A stretch of DNA of 64,000 nucleotides from contig NZ_JABUXW010000015.1 in NCBI RefSeq assembly GCF_014897585.1, positions 1 to 64,000 of the forward strand, in the 5' to 3' direction. Within the stretch, counting starts at the first letter, position 1. Every line of letters starts with the position of its first letter. The position numbers were made by a program, and so were the translations under genes. Source of the stretch: Brachybacterium tyrofermentans (GTDB lineage Bacteria > Actinomycetota > Actinomycetes > Actinomycetales > Dermabacteraceae). This document shows, piece after piece, positions 37,002 to 45,884 of the stretch. The notes beneath the pieces are model-generated. The model ran no database searches. It saw only the letters and a list, made by a program, of their open reading frames with translations, and was not told where the DNA came from.

Positions 37002-37958
37002 TCACGCCGCTGGCCGTTGGGCGACGGCTTCGGTGTGGGCTCTGATCCGCTGTTCGGCAGATCTGATGGCTTCGTCCAGCAGGGCGAAGAAGCTCTTGGA
37101 GTCCTTGTGGTCCTCCACGGTGATCCGCAGGACAGCCCACCCTTCGCGGTGCAGCAGCTCGTCCTTCGCGTGGTCCTTCTGCGCCTGCTTCAGAGTGAAG
37201 TGGTCCTTGCCGTCGTATTCGATCGCGATCCTCCACGCGGGGTACGCGAGATCGATCCAGTACTCCTTGCCGGTCACCGGGTCCCGGAGAGGACGGTTCG
37301 TCTCAGGCTCGGGATACCCGGCTCGGATCACCATCAGCCGCGTGGCGGTCTCGCGGGGAGAGTCGACCCAGTCCCGGGCATCACGGACAGCTGCCCGCAG
37401 GGCACGTATCCCGTGCGCGCGTCTCCCCCGGCATGCTGTCCGCACCGCGTCCACCGTGAGCCCGCCCGACACTCGAATTCGTGATCCCAGAGAATCGATG
37501 CAGGCCACGAGCTCGTCATAGCTGAGCAGGGGCGCAAGGTCCAGCAGTACGGAGAACGGATGCTCCACCGTGACTCCGTCGATGACGAATGACGGCCGAT
37601 CCCTGCGCACGTGGACCGTGAGCTTCCGCGCCGAGCCTCGTTTCTGCTCGGGCTGCACCGTGCAGTGGATGGCCGCGCCTCCCTCCCAGGTGAGCTTCTC
37701 CGGCAGCGGGAGTCCGAGTATCTCTGCCGCCGTGACGTGGCAGATGAGACTGCCCGGGATCACTCTCCTCTGGAGGATCCGCGCCACCGCAGCGACCCCG
37801 GCCGGCTGCGCGGTCACGGTGTAGCACCCGGGAAGCACCCGCAAGAACTCGGGGCTCGACAACCGTCGGGTGCTCACGCCCATCTTGAGCATCCCCGCGC
37901 GCGTGAACACCCGACCCGGCGGAATGGTTCCTCCAGTACTGCCCTTACCGCTGCTCAT
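37002..37958 (-). CDS. DUF559 endonuclease-domain protein with AbiEi-like N-terminus
   Basis: A 318-residue protein. Residues ~10-60 look like the winged-helix (AbiEi-type) head of this group (RVFTRAGMLKMGVSTRRL...LPGCY). The C-terminal ~100 residues are DUF559, a Vsr-like PD-(D/E)XK nuclease fold: D236 in YWIDLAYP, E247 and D249-K251 in IAIEYDGKDHF, and HAKDELLHREGWAVLRIT. It may cut DNA, but no activity is established for this group. ATG 37958 is preferred because TACTGT stands 6 bases upstream; an upstream start would add 31 unlikely residues. The gene is flanked by repeats on both sides. Confidence 0.85.
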   Translation of the reverse strand: MSSGKGSTGGTIPPGRVFTRAGMLKMGVSTRRLSSPEFLRVLPGCYTVTAQPAGVAAVARILQRRVIPGSLICHVTAAEILGLPLPEKLTWEGGAAIHCTVQPEQKRGSARKLTVHVRRDRPSFVIDGVTVEHPFSVLLDLAPLLSYDELVACIDSLGSRIRVSGGLTVDAVRTACRGRRAHGIRALRAAVRDARDWVDSPRETATRLMVIRAGYPEPETNRPLRDPVTGKEYWIDLAYPAWRIAIEYDGKDHFTLKQAQKDHAKDELLHREGWAVLRITVEDHKDSKSFFALLDEAIRSAEQRIRAHTEAVAQRPAA

Positions 37959-37964
37959 CCCTCG

Positions 37965-37970
37965 ACAGTA
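37965..37970 (-). promoter_or_regulatory. -10 element TACTGT, leaderless start of DUF559 gene
   Basis: TACTGT on the minus strand ends 6 bases before the ATG at 37958. Confidence 0.5.
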
Positions 37971-38087
37971 GGAGCGCGGTGGGTCGCAGAGACGGCTTCG
38001 GCCCCCACAGTGGACAAGGTCCGCTGGGGAGGAGAGACGAGAGTCGAGCACGCCCGGTCGCCAAGAGGCAGGTCAGGTCAGGTCTGA

Positions 38088-38148
38088 GCCGACGCGCCGA
38101 ACGAATCCACGAGAACGTCCCGCCAGTGTCACGAATCAGGGGAATCGG
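38088..38148. repeat. 61-bp direct repeat, copy 1
   Basis: Matches 38261-38321 at 59 of 61 positions. It ends with CACGAATCAGGGGAATCGG, the inverse of the motif on the far side of the DUF559 gene. The 173-base period and the coding-free content suggest a duplication or mobile-element end. Confidence 0.95.
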
Positions 38149-38236
38149 CACCCGGAGACCGGAACGGGGCACGAGGAACGGGGCACCCGGAACGGGCACC
38201 GCACGGGCACCGCACGGGACACGCGACACGCGACAC
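38149..38236. repeat. Irregular short repeats between the 61-bp copies
   Basis: Overlapping short duplications such as ggaacggggcac, gcaccgcacggg and acacgcgacac fill the space between the two 61-bp repeats. No gene is seen here. Confidence 0.8.
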
Positions 38237-38260
38237 CCTGCCGTCACGCGCCAGGTCAGG

Positions 38261-38321
38261 GCCGACGCGCCGAACGAATCCACGAGAACGTCCCGCCTGC
38301 GTCACGAATCAGGGGAATCGG
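38261..38321. repeat. 61-bp direct repeat, copy 2
   Basis: Second copy of the 38088-38148 element; it differs only in the agt/tgc triplet near its middle. Confidence 0.95.
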
Positions 38322-38385
38322 TCAACGGGCGAGGCGGAAAGGGACCCTGGGGACGGGTTAGCAGGGCAGCAGGGCAGCAGCTCTG

Positions 38386-38478
38386 CGACCCAGCGCTCAC
38401 GGGGCACGACGCTCAACGACCCAGCACTCACGGGGCACGACGCTCAACGACCCAGCACTCACGGGGCACGACGCTCAG
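38386..38478. repeat. 31-bp tandem repeat, three copies, over the alaA stop
   Basis: The unit begins cgacccagcactcacggggc and is 31 bases long. Copies at 38386, 38417 and 38448 are nearly identical. The stop codon of alaA (38475-38477, minus strand) lies in the third copy, so each copy carries an equivalent stop. Confidence 0.95.
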
Positions 38479-39686
38479 CGGCGGATGCTCGCGAGGTAGT
38501 CGCCGATGCGATCCACGGCGTTCGCGAGCATCTCCGCGGACGGCAGCGTGACCAGGCGGAAGTGGTCCGGGGTGTCGAGGTTGAAGCCGGTGCCGTGGGT
38601 GACCAGCAGCTTCTGCTGACGCAGCAGGTCGTAGGCGAACTGCTCGTCGTCCTCGATGGCGTACATCTCGCGGTCCAGCTTGGGGAACATGTACAGCGCC
38701 CCCTGCGCCTTGATCACGCTGACACCGTCGATCGCACTGAGACCCTCGTAGGCGACGTCGCGCTGCTCGCGCAGCCGCCCGCCGGGAAGCAGCAGCTGAT
38801 TGATCGACTGGTGCCCGCCGAGCGCCGTCGCGACGACGTGCTGGGCCGGGACGTTCGGGCACAGGCGCATGTTCGAGAGCACGTCCAGGCCCTCGATGAA
38901 GCTGGTCGCGTCGTCCTTCGGCCCGTACAGCGCCATCCAGCCGGCGCGGAAGCCGGCGACACGGTAGGCCTTGGAGAGCCCGTTGAAGGTGATCGACAGC
39001 AGATCCGGGGCGAGCGAGGCGATCGAGGTGTGGACCGCGTCGTCGTAGAGGATCTTGTCGTAGATCTCGTCGGCCAGGATCATCAGACCGTGGGTCCGGG
39101 CCACCTCGACGATGTCGCGCAGCACGTGCTCGGGGTACACGGCGCCGGTGGGGTTGTTGGGGTTGATGACCACGATGGCCTTGGTGCGATCGGTGACCTT
39201 CGAGGCGATGTCCTCGACGTCGGGCCACCACTGCTGCTCCTCATCGCAGCGGTAGTGCACGGCGCGACCGCCGGCGAGCGACACCGAGGCGGTCCACAGC
39301 GGGTAGTCCGGCTGCGGCACGAGCACCTCGTCGCCGTCGTCGACGAGTCCCTGGCACACCATCTGGATCAGCTCGGAGACACCGTTGCCGAGGTAGACGT
39401 CGTCGAGGTCGATGCCGGGCATGTCACGCATCTGGTAGTACTGCGCGACGGCACGACGGGCCGCGGGGATGCCCTTGGAGTCCGAGTAGCCCTGCGCAGT
39501 GGGCAGGTTCTTGATCATGTCGACGAGGATCTCGTCGGGCGCCTCGAAGCCGAACGGTGCGGGGTTGCCGATGTTCAGCTTGAGGATCGCGTGGCCCTCG
39601 GCCTCCATGCGCGCAGCCTCTGCGGGCACCGGTCCGCGGATCTCGTAGCACACGTCGCGCAGCTTGGAGGACTGGGTGAAGATCAT
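38475..39686 (-). CDS. alaA: Glutamate-pyruvate (alanine) aminotransferase, AlaA-like
   Basis: A 403-residue class I PLP aminotransferase that makes alanine from pyruvate and glutamate. It follows E. coli AlaA closely: LKLNIGNPAPFGFEAPDEIL, LPTAQGYSDSKG, YLGNGVSELI, INPNNPTGAVYP, ADEIYDKILYDD, and the PLP lysine K239 in NGLSKAYRVAGFRAGW. The start at 39686 has AGGAG upstream and matches the family N-terminus (SSKLRDVCYEIRGPV). Divergent from the alpha-galactosidase gene. The 3' end lies in a 31-bp triplicated repeat. Confidence 0.95.
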   Translation of the reverse strand: MIFTQSSKLRDVCYEIRGPVPAEAARMEAEGHAILKLNIGNPAPFGFEAPDEILVDMIKNLPTAQGYSDSKGIPAARRAVAQYYQMRDMPGIDLDDVYLGNGVSELIQMVCQGLVDDGDEVLVPQPDYPLWTASVSLAGGRAVHYRCDEEQQWWPDVEDIASKVTDRTKAIVVINPNNPTGAVYPEHVLRDIVEVARTHGLMILADEIYDKILYDDAVHTSIASLAPDLLSITFNGLSKAYRVAGFRAGWMALYGPKDDATSFIEGLDVLSNMRLCPNVPAQHVVATALGGHQSINQLLLPGGRLREQRDVAYEGLSAIDGVSVIKAQGALYMFPKLDREMYAIEDDEQFAYDLLRQQKLLVTHGTGFNLDTPDHFRLVTLPSAEMLANAVDRIGDYLASIRR

Positions 39687-40034
39687 TCGGGGACTCCTGG
39701 CCTGGTCGGGTGGGCACAGGATATCGCCGCACGACCGACCGCCGATCCCGTGACCGCACCGCAACACCGAGATGCCCTTGACGTCAGCCCAAGGGTTTAG
39801 TTTCATGGTTTCAGTTAAGGCGGCACGCAGGCCGACGGAATGCTCGAGAACGGACTCATGAGCAACCGCCACCCGGTCGATCCGCCCCGATCGGCGGCAC
39901 CATCCGTCGTCCGCCGCCCCGTCTGCTCCCCGCTCGTCCCGTCCGATCCCGCCTGTCCCGGTCCATCCCCGCCGGTCCCGCCTCCCACCCAGTCCCGTCC
40001 CGTCCCCCATCAAGTCCCGTCCCGGAGGTCATCG
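39687..40034. other. Divergent control region between alaA and the galactoside operon
   Basis: 348 bases without a supported gene. It holds the AT-rich candidate operator at 39795-39820 and, closer to the alpha-galactosidase, an irregular run of gtcccgtccc pentamers (about 39920-40025). A frame upstream of 40035 is open but composition suggests it is not coding. Confidence 0.4.
39795..39820 (+). promoter_or_regulatory. Candidate operator/promoter of the alpha-galactoside operon
   Basis: gtttagtttcatggtttcagttaag is the most AT-rich stretch near the operon and contains two AGTTtca/TTTCAGTT half-repeats. ROK repressors bind AT-rich sites of this sort, and a ROK gene ends the cluster. The assignment is inference. 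Confidence 0.35.
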
Positions 40035-42278
40035 ATGTCCCCACGCAGGACCCCTGTCAGCACAGCTGTCACCGCACCCAGCCCGGGCTCCACGCAGCGG
40101 ATCCACCTGACGGCGTCCGGGGTGTCCGTGGTGCTGGACGTGACCGACGGCCGCTCACCCGCCATCGCCCACTGGGGCGCCGCCCTGGGGCCGCTCGGTC
40201 CGGAGGGTCTGGAGGCTGTGTGCGCGACGGCCGTCGAGCCGGTCCCCCACAACGCCGTCGACGTGCCGCTGCGCATCGCGATCATCCCTCAGCAGTGCGA
40301 CGGCTGGATCGGCCGGCCGGGACTGACCGGTTCACGGCCCGACGGCTCCGGATGGGCGCCGCGCCTGGTCACGCACGCGATCTCCCTCGACGGCGACCTG
40401 CTGACCACCCCGCATGCCGAGGCCGGTGCAGCGCTCGTGCGCGCCGATCTGGCCGACGAGGAGCTCGGGCTCGAGATCGCCCTCGAGATCGAGCTGCTCC
40501 CGTCGGGCCTCCTGCGCCAGCGCGCCACCTGCACGAACACCGCAGACGTTCCGTACGCGCTGGAGGAGCTCACCGTCTCCGTCCCCGTGCCCGGCGACGC
40601 CGATGAGCTGCTGGACTTCGCCGGCCGCTGGTCCAAGGAGCGCACCCCGCAGCGCAGCGCCTTCACCGTCGGCACCCACCTGCGCGAGAACCGTCGGGGC
40701 CGCACCGGGGCCGACGCCGCCCATGTGCTGCACGCCGGGCGGCCCGGATTCGGCTTCCGCCACGGCGAGGTCTGGGGCGTGCACACCGCGTTCTCGGGCA
40801 ACCACCGCCATCTCGCGGAGCAGGTCAACACCGGCAGCCGGATCCTCGGCGGCGGCGAGCTCCTGCTGCCGGGTGAGGCGGTGCTGGATCCCGGCGGGTC
40901 CTACGCGGGTCCGTGGCTCTACGCCTCCTACGGGGAGGGCCTCGACGCGGTCGCCTCCCGCTTCCACCGGCACCTGCGCTCGCGACCGCACCATGTGGAC
41001 ACCGACCGCCCCGTCACCCTGAACGTGTGGGAGGCCGTCTACTTCGACCACGACCTCGCCCGCCTCACCGACCTCGCCGACCGCGCCGCCGATCTCGGCG
41101 TGGAGCGGTTCGTGCTGGACGACGGCTGGTTCGGATCCCGTCGCGATGACACCTCCGGGCTCGGCGACTGGACCGTCTCGGCCGAGGCCTGGCCGGGCGG
41201 ACTGGGCCCGCTGGTCGACCACGTCACCGGCCGCGGCATGGAGTTCGGCCTCTGGTTCGAGCCCGAGATGGTCAACGAGGACTCCGACGTGGCCCGGGCG
41301 CACCCGGAGTGGGTCATGGCCCCCTCCCCCGACCGGATCCCGCTGGAGTCCCGCCACCAGCAGGTGCTGAACCTGTCGATCCCCGAGGCCTTCGCCCACG
41401 TGCGCGAGCAGATGGGCGCGGTGCTGGACGCGTACGACATCGGCTACATCAAGTGGGACCACAACCGCGATCTGCTCGAAGCCGCCACCCGCGGCACCGG
41501 CCGCGCCGCCGTCCACGCCCAGACCCTGGCCACCTACCGGCTGATGGACGAGCTGAAGGCCGCCCACCCCGGGCTCGAGATCGAGTCCTGCTCCTCCGGT
41601 GGCGCCCGCGTGGACCTCGAGGTGCTCGAGCGCACCGACAGGGTGTGGGTCTCGGACTGCATCGACCCCCTGGACCGCCACCAGATGAACCGCTGGACCT
41701 CGCAGCTCGTCCCGCTCGAGCTCATGGGCAGCCACATCGCCTCGGGCCGCTCGCACACCACGGGTCGCCTGCACACCCTCGACTTCCGCGCCGCGAGCGC
41801 CCTGTTCGGCCACCTCGGCATCGAATGGGACCTCACGCAGGCGAGCACGGAGGAGACGGCCGCGCTGCGCTCCTGGATCACGCTCTACAAGGACCGGCGC
41901 GACCTGCTGTTCACCGGTGACCTGGTGCGCGCCGATCGCGGCGACAGCCCGCTGTGGCTGCACGGCGTGGTCTCCCCGCAGCGCGACCGCGCCCTGTTCA
42001 CCCTGGCCGCCGTCGGCCGCTCCGACCGTTCGCAGCACGACCGGCTCCGCCTCCCCGGGCTCGACCCCGAGGCCATCTACCGCGTCCTGCCGCTGGCGAC
42101 CGACGCCCGCACCAGCAGCCTCATCCCGCCGCGCTGGATGCAGCTGGCCCGGGAGTCCGCCGAGGACGGCGGCCTCCTCCTCCCCGGCGCGGCCCTCATG
42201 GTCTCCGGCCTCGCCACCCCGCTCCTCGATCCCGAGCAGGCGCTCCTGATCGACATCACCCGCGCAGAGGCCTCCTGA
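40035..42278 (+). CDS. Alpha-galactosidase, GH36
   Basis: A 747-residue glycoside hydrolase that removes terminal alpha-galactose from melibiose, raffinose and related sugars. The N-terminal beta-supersandwich is followed by the barrel: VLDDGWFGSR, GLWFEPEMVN, nucleophile D475 in YIKWDHNRD and acid/base D541 in WVSDCIDP, with SCSSGGARVDLEVL between them. No signal peptide, so it acts on imported oligosaccharides. ATG 40035 follows GGAGG at 40023-40027. First gene of the operon with the ABC permeases and binding protein; the upstream open frame of 65 codons is not conserved. Confidence 0.95.
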   Translation: MSPRRTPVSTAVTAPSPGSTQRIHLTASGVSVVLDVTDGRSPAIAHWGAALGPLGPEGLEAVCATAVEPVPHNAVDVPLRIAIIPQQCDGWIGRPGLTGSRPDGSGWAPRLVTHAISLDGDLLTTPHAEAGAALVRADLADEELGLEIALEIELLPSGLLRQRATCTNTADVPYALEELTVSVPVPGDADELLDFAGRWSKERTPQRSAFTVGTHLRENRRGRTGADAAHVLHAGRPGFGFRHGEVWGVHTAFSGNHRHLAEQVNTGSRILGGGELLLPGEAVLDPGGSYAGPWLYASYGEGLDAVASRFHRHLRSRPHHVDTDRPVTLNVWEAVYFDHDLARLTDLADRAADLGVERFVLDDGWFGSRRDDTSGLGDWTVSAEAWPGGLGPLVDHVTGRGMEFGLWFEPEMVNEDSDVARAHPEWVMAPSPDRIPLESRHQQVLNLSIPEAFAHVREQMGAVLDAYDIGYIKWDHNRDLLEAATRGTGRAAVHAQTLATYRLMDELKAAHPGLEIESCSSGGARVDLEVLERTDRVWVSDCIDPLDRHQMNRWTSQLVPLELMGSHIASGRSHTTGRLHTLDFRAASALFGHLGIEWDLTQASTEETAALRSWITLYKDRRDLLFTGDLVRADRGDSPLWLHGVVSPQRDRALFTLAAVGRSDRSQHDRLRLPGLDPEAIYRVLPLATDARTSSLIPPRWMQLARESAEDGGLLLPGAALMVSGLATPLLDPEQALLIDITRAEAS

Positions 42279-42298
42279 CCTCCACGCGCTGTACGCAC

Positions 42299-42319
42299 GG
42301 AGCCGGGACGTCCGGCTCC
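42299..42319 (+). other. Intercistronic hairpin
   Basis: ggagccgg (42299-42306) and ccggctcc (42312-42319) form a perfect 8-bp stem with a 5-base loop between the alpha-galactosidase stop and the permease start. It may protect or uncouple the downstream mRNA. Confidence 0.6.
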
Positions 42320-42340
42320 GTCCGACGAAAGAAGGTAGCC

Positions 42341-43252
42341 ATGTCCACCGCGACGACGTCGACGCGGTCGGCCCCGAGACGCCGACGGAAGGACGACACG
42401 AAGCTGGCGCTGCTGTTCATCGCGCCAGCGACCGTCGGCCTCCTGGTGTTCCTCGTGTGGCCGCTGCTGACCGGCCTGTACTACTCCTTCACGGAGTACA
42501 CGACCCTCACCCCGCCCCAGTGGATCGGGCTCGAGAACTATCAGCGGCTGATCGCCGACCCGATCTTCTGGAAGTCCCTCAAGGTCACGGTGCTGTACGT
42601 GCTGATCAACATCGGCGTGCAGACGGTCGTGGCCCTGCTGATCGCGGTGCTCATGCAGCGCCTGACCCAGTCCACGATCCTGCGCTCCCTCGTGCTGACC
42701 CCGTACCTGGTCTCCAACGTGGTCGCGGCGATCACGTTCCTGTGGATCCTCGACACCCAGCTGGGCATCTTCAACATCTTCCTGACCTGGATCGGCTTCG
42801 ACCCGGTCTCCTTCTGGTCCAGCGAGACCTGGGTGATCCCGACCGTCGCGCTGGTCAACGTGTGGCGCCACATGGGCTATACGGCGCTGCTGCTGTTCGC
42901 GGGCCTGCAGTCCATCCCCACCCATCTCTACGAGGCGGCGCGCACCGAGGGGGCCGGCGAGATCACCCAGTTCCGTCGCATCACCCTGCCGCTGCTGCGC
43001 CCGATCCTGGCGCTGGTGCTGATCATGACGATCATCGGCTCGTTCCAGGTGTTCGACACGATCTCCGTGACCACCCAGGGCGGTCCGGCCGACGCCTCGA
43101 AGGTGCTGCAGATGTACATCTATGAGAACGCCTTCGCCCAGTACGAGTTCGGCTACGCCTCGGCCCTGTCCGTCGCGCTCCTGGTGATCCTCATGGTCAT
43201 CACGTTCACGCAGTACTGGCTGACCAAGGCCGGACAGTCGGACCTGGACTGA
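42341..43252 (+). CDS. ABC sugar permease (MalF/LacF type)
   Basis: A 303-residue six-helix permease of carbohydrate ABC importers. After a basic N-terminal tail (RSAPRRRRKDDTK), helix 1 reads LALLFIAPATVGLLVFLVWP. The EAA loop that contacts the ATPase is YEAARTEGAGEITQFRRITLPLLRP. AAGG precedes the ATG. It pairs with the second permease 14 bases downstream. With the upstream alpha-galactosidase this points to import of alpha-galactosides (raffinose family). No ATPase gene is present, so a shared MsiK-like ATPase elsewhere must energise it. Confidence 0.94.
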   Translation: MSTATTSTRSAPRRRRKDDTKLALLFIAPATVGLLVFLVWPLLTGLYYSFTEYTTLTPPQWIGLENYQRLIADPIFWKSLKVTVLYVLINIGVQTVVALLIAVLMQRLTQSTILRSLVLTPYLVSNVVAAITFLWILDTQLGIFNIFLTWIGFDPVSFWSSETWVIPTVALVNVWRHMGYTALLLFAGLQSIPTHLYEAARTEGAGEITQFRRITLPLLRPILALVLIMTIIGSFQVFDTISVTTQGGPADASKVLQMYIYENAFAQYEFGYASALSVALLVILMVITFTQYWLTKAGQSDLD

Positions 43253-43266
43253 CGGGAGAGGACACC

Positions 43267-44238
43267 ATGACCACCACATCGCACCCCGTCACGGGCAGCC
43301 CCGGCACCGCCGGCCCCACGAACTCCAGCGACCCCACCGGTCGCACCATCCAGCGGCCGAAGAAGCCGATCCCCTGGGGGAAGATCGCGGCCTGGGCCGT
43401 GATGGTGATCTTCCTGCTGATCACCCTGTTCCCCTTCTACTGGATGCTCCGCACGGCGCTGTCCAGCAACAACGCCCTGGCCACCGATCCCGGCAGCCTG
43501 CTGCCGGTCGGGATGAACGCCGGCGGCTTCGAGCGCGTCTTCGGCCTGCAGGACGTCGAGACCGCGATCTCCCAGGGCGGCAGCGGCGCCTCGATCAACT
43601 TCTGGCGCTACCTGCTGAACTCCGTCATCGTCGCGACCGCCGTGACCGTCGTGCAGACCTTCTCCTGCGCGATGGCGGCCTACGCGTTCTCGCGACTGCG
43701 CTGGCGCGGCCGCGAGACGGTGTTCATGATCTTCCTGGGCTCGCTGATGATCCCGCAGATCTTCACCCTGCTGCCCAACTTCATCCTGATCAAGAACCTC
43801 GGCCTGGTCGACACGCTGCTCGGCATCATGCTGCCCACGCTGTTCATCTCGAGCTTCGCGATCTTCTTCCTGCGCCAGTTCTTCAACAACATCTCCCGCG
43901 AGGTCGAGGAGGCCGCCCTGATCGACGGGGCGAGCAAGGCGCGCGTGTTCTTCATGCTCATCCTGCCGATGTCCAGCGCCCCGCTGGCCACCCTCGCCCT
44001 GCTGACCTACATGTCCGCGTGGAACGAGTACTTCTGGTCGCTGATGGTGTCCTACACCGATCAGTCCCGCGTGCTCACCGTCGCGCTCGGCGTCTTCCGG
44101 GCCCAGGCGCCCGGCACCGGCCCCGACTGGTCGGGCCTGATGGCCGCGACGCTGGTCGCCGCCGCCCCCATGCTGATCCTCTTCGCGCTCTTCGCGAAGA
44201 AGATCGTCAACTCCATCGGTTTCAGCGGGATCAAGTGA
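43267..44238 (+). CDS. ABC sugar permease (MalG/LacG type)
   Basis: A 323-residue permease, partner of the preceding gene. After a Thr/Pro/Ser-rich 30-residue tail come six helices; the EAA loop is EEAALIDGASKARVFFMLILP. The C-terminal GFSGIK is typical of MalG-type proteins. The gene follows a GGGAGAGGA ribosome site and ends 10 bases before the binding-protein ATG. Confidence 0.94.
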   Translation: MTTTSHPVTGSPGTAGPTNSSDPTGRTIQRPKKPIPWGKIAAWAVMVIFLLITLFPFYWMLRTALSSNNALATDPGSLLPVGMNAGGFERVFGLQDVETAISQGGSGASINFWRYLLNSVIVATAVTVVQTFSCAMAAYAFSRLRWRGRETVFMIFLGSLMIPQIFTLLPNFILIKNLGLVDTLLGIMLPTLFISSFAIFFLRQFFNNISREVEEAALIDGASKARVFFMLILPMSSAPLATLALLTYMSAWNEYFWSLMVSYTDQSRVLTVALGVFRAQAPGTGPDWSGLMAATLVAAAPMLILFALFAKKIVNSIGFSGIK

Positions 44239-44248
44239 GGTGCCCCAG

Positions 44249-45709
44249 ATGAACTCCCCGATCCACCGAGCACGCGCTGCTCGCACCACTCCGTCCCCTG
44301 CCACTTCGCCGACGGCTCCGACATCGTCACCAGCACCGCACCGGGCCGACGGGCCATCCCTGTCCCGTCGGCGCCTGCTGCAGGGCTCAGCCGTCCTCGC
44401 CGCCGGCACCACGGCGGCCGGGGCGCTGTCCGCCTGCGGAGGAACCTCCGCCCCGGCGGGAGCCACCCAGATCGACTACTGGCTGTGGGATGCGAACCAG
44501 CTCCCCGCCTACTCCGCCGCGATCGATCTCTTCATGGAGAAGAATCCCGACGTCTTCGTGCGCGTCACCCAGCTGGGCTGGCACGACTACTGGACGAAGC
44601 TAACGGCGAGCTTCGTGGCGGAGGCCGGTCCCGACGCCTTCGCCGATCACCTCGCCCGCTACCCGGAGTTCCTCAAGCTCGGGGTGATCGCTCCGCTGGA
44701 TGGCCTGGGACCGCTCGACGACATCCCGGCCACGCAGTTCCAGGACGGTCTGCAGGAGCTGTGGACCGGCCAGGACGGCAAGCGGTACGGGATGCCCAAG
44801 GACTACGACACGATCGCGGTCATGTACGACAGGACGATGCTCGAAAAGGAGGGGCTCACCCCGGAGGACCTCGAGGATCTGGACTGGAATCCCGAGGACG
44901 GCGGCAGCTTCGAGAAGATGCTGGCCCGGCTCACCCTGGACGCGAACGGCGTGCGCGGCGACGAGGACGGCTTCGACCCGAAGAACGTGGCCCGCTACGG
45001 CATGGCCGCCCCCGGGATCGACTACACGGGCCAGACCAGCTGGTCCCCCTTCGCCTACTCGACCGGGTGGACGTTCACGGATGCGGACACCTGGGGAACG
45101 CATTTCAACTACGACGACGAGCGCTTCGCGGCCACCATGGACTGGTACTTCGGTCTCGTCGACAAGGGGCTCTTCCCGCCCTTCGGCGTGTTCGGCGACT
45201 CCAGCCCCACGCAGACCCAGGTGCAGACCGGCAAGGCGGCGCTGTCACTGGCCGGCTCGTGGATGATCACGACCTTCAACAACATGGAGGGCATGGAGCT
45301 GGGCATCGCCCCGCTCCCCTCGGGCCCCGTCGGCACGCCGATGTCGATGTTCAACGGGCTCGGGGACTCGATCTCCTCCCAGTCCGACAACAAGGAGGAG
45401 GCCGCCCGCCTGATCGCCTTCCTGGCCTCCGACGACGCCCAGCAGGTCATCGGCGAGCGCGCCCCGTTCTTCCCGTCGACCGATGTCGGCACCGAGGCGG
45501 CGATCGAGGCCTTCGCCGAGGAGGGACTGGACGTCACCCCGTTCACGGACCGGGTGGCCAATGGTGAGACCGGCCTGTACCCGCTGGTGGAGAACTCCGC
45601 CGCGATCATGCAGACCATGCAGGCGGCCTTCGACCAGTGCTGGATGCGGCAGCTCGACGGGGCGGACTTCGCCTCCTACAACGACCGGGTCAACGCCCTG
45701 TTCGAGTGA
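44249..45709 (+). CDS. ABC sugar-binding lipoprotein (family 1 extracellular solute-binding protein)
   Basis: A 486-residue lipid-anchored receptor. A long 38-residue Ser/Thr/Pro tail precedes the Tat motif SRRRLLQGS (39-47), a hydrophobic segment and the lipobox LSAC (Cys63). The mature part has the SBP fold: DYWLWDANQLPAYSAAIDLF, then GKRYGMPKDYDTIAVMYD and AALSLAGSWMITTF. ATG 44249 is preferred over GTG 44240 because GAGGTG lies 6 bases upstream. Placing the binding protein after the permeases is the reverse of the usual order. It ends in a stop-spanning 8-bp repeat. Confidence 0.94.
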   Translation: MNSPIHRARAARTTPSPATSPTAPTSSPAPHRADGPSLSRRRLLQGSAVLAAGTTAAGALSACGGTSAPAGATQIDYWLWDANQLPAYSAAIDLFMEKNPDVFVRVTQLGWHDYWTKLTASFVAEAGPDAFADHLARYPEFLKLGVIAPLDGLGPLDDIPATQFQDGLQELWTGQDGKRYGMPKDYDTIAVMYDRTMLEKEGLTPEDLEDLDWNPEDGGSFEKMLARLTLDANGVRGDEDGFDPKNVARYGMAAPGIDYTGQTSWSPFAYSTGWTFTDADTWGTHFNYDDERFAATMDWYFGLVDKGLFPPFGVFGDSSPTQTQVQTGKAALSLAGSWMITTFNNMEGMELGIAPLPSGPVGTPMSMFNGLGDSISSQSDNKEEAARLIAFLASDDAQQVIGERAPFFPSTDVGTEAAIEAFAEEGLDVTPFTDRVANGETGLYPLVENSAAIMQTMQAAFDQCWMRQLDGADFASYNDRVNALFE

Positions 45710-45750
45710 TCGGGTGATCTGGTGATCTGGTGATCTGGTGATCTGGTGAT
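45706..45750. repeat. 8-bp tandem repeat (ggtgatct)n over the stop codon
   Basis: About five copies of ggtgatct, with the binding-protein stop TGA (45707-45709) inside the degenerate first unit agtgatcg. Confidence 0.92.
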
Positions 45751-45764
45751 GCATTGACCGCGTG

Positions 45765-45804
45765 ACGGAACGGCCGACGCCGGCGAGGGCGTCGGCCGTT
45801 CCGT
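45765..45804. terminator. Bidirectional terminator, ABC operon and ROK gene
   Basis: A perfect 16-bp stem (45765-45780 with 45789-45804) with an 8-base loop between two convergent transcripts. Confidence 0.9.
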
Positions 45805-45884
45805 CGTCCGAGGTCCGGGTGCCAGCAGCTCGCGCGCCGGCGGGTCCCCGGCGGTCGCGCCGGAGCCGGCGGGTCGGACGGCGC

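Noticed and set aside
38386-38478. 31-bp x3 array as a CRISPR
   Set aside because: The copies are head-to-tail with no unique spacers, and no cas gene is present.
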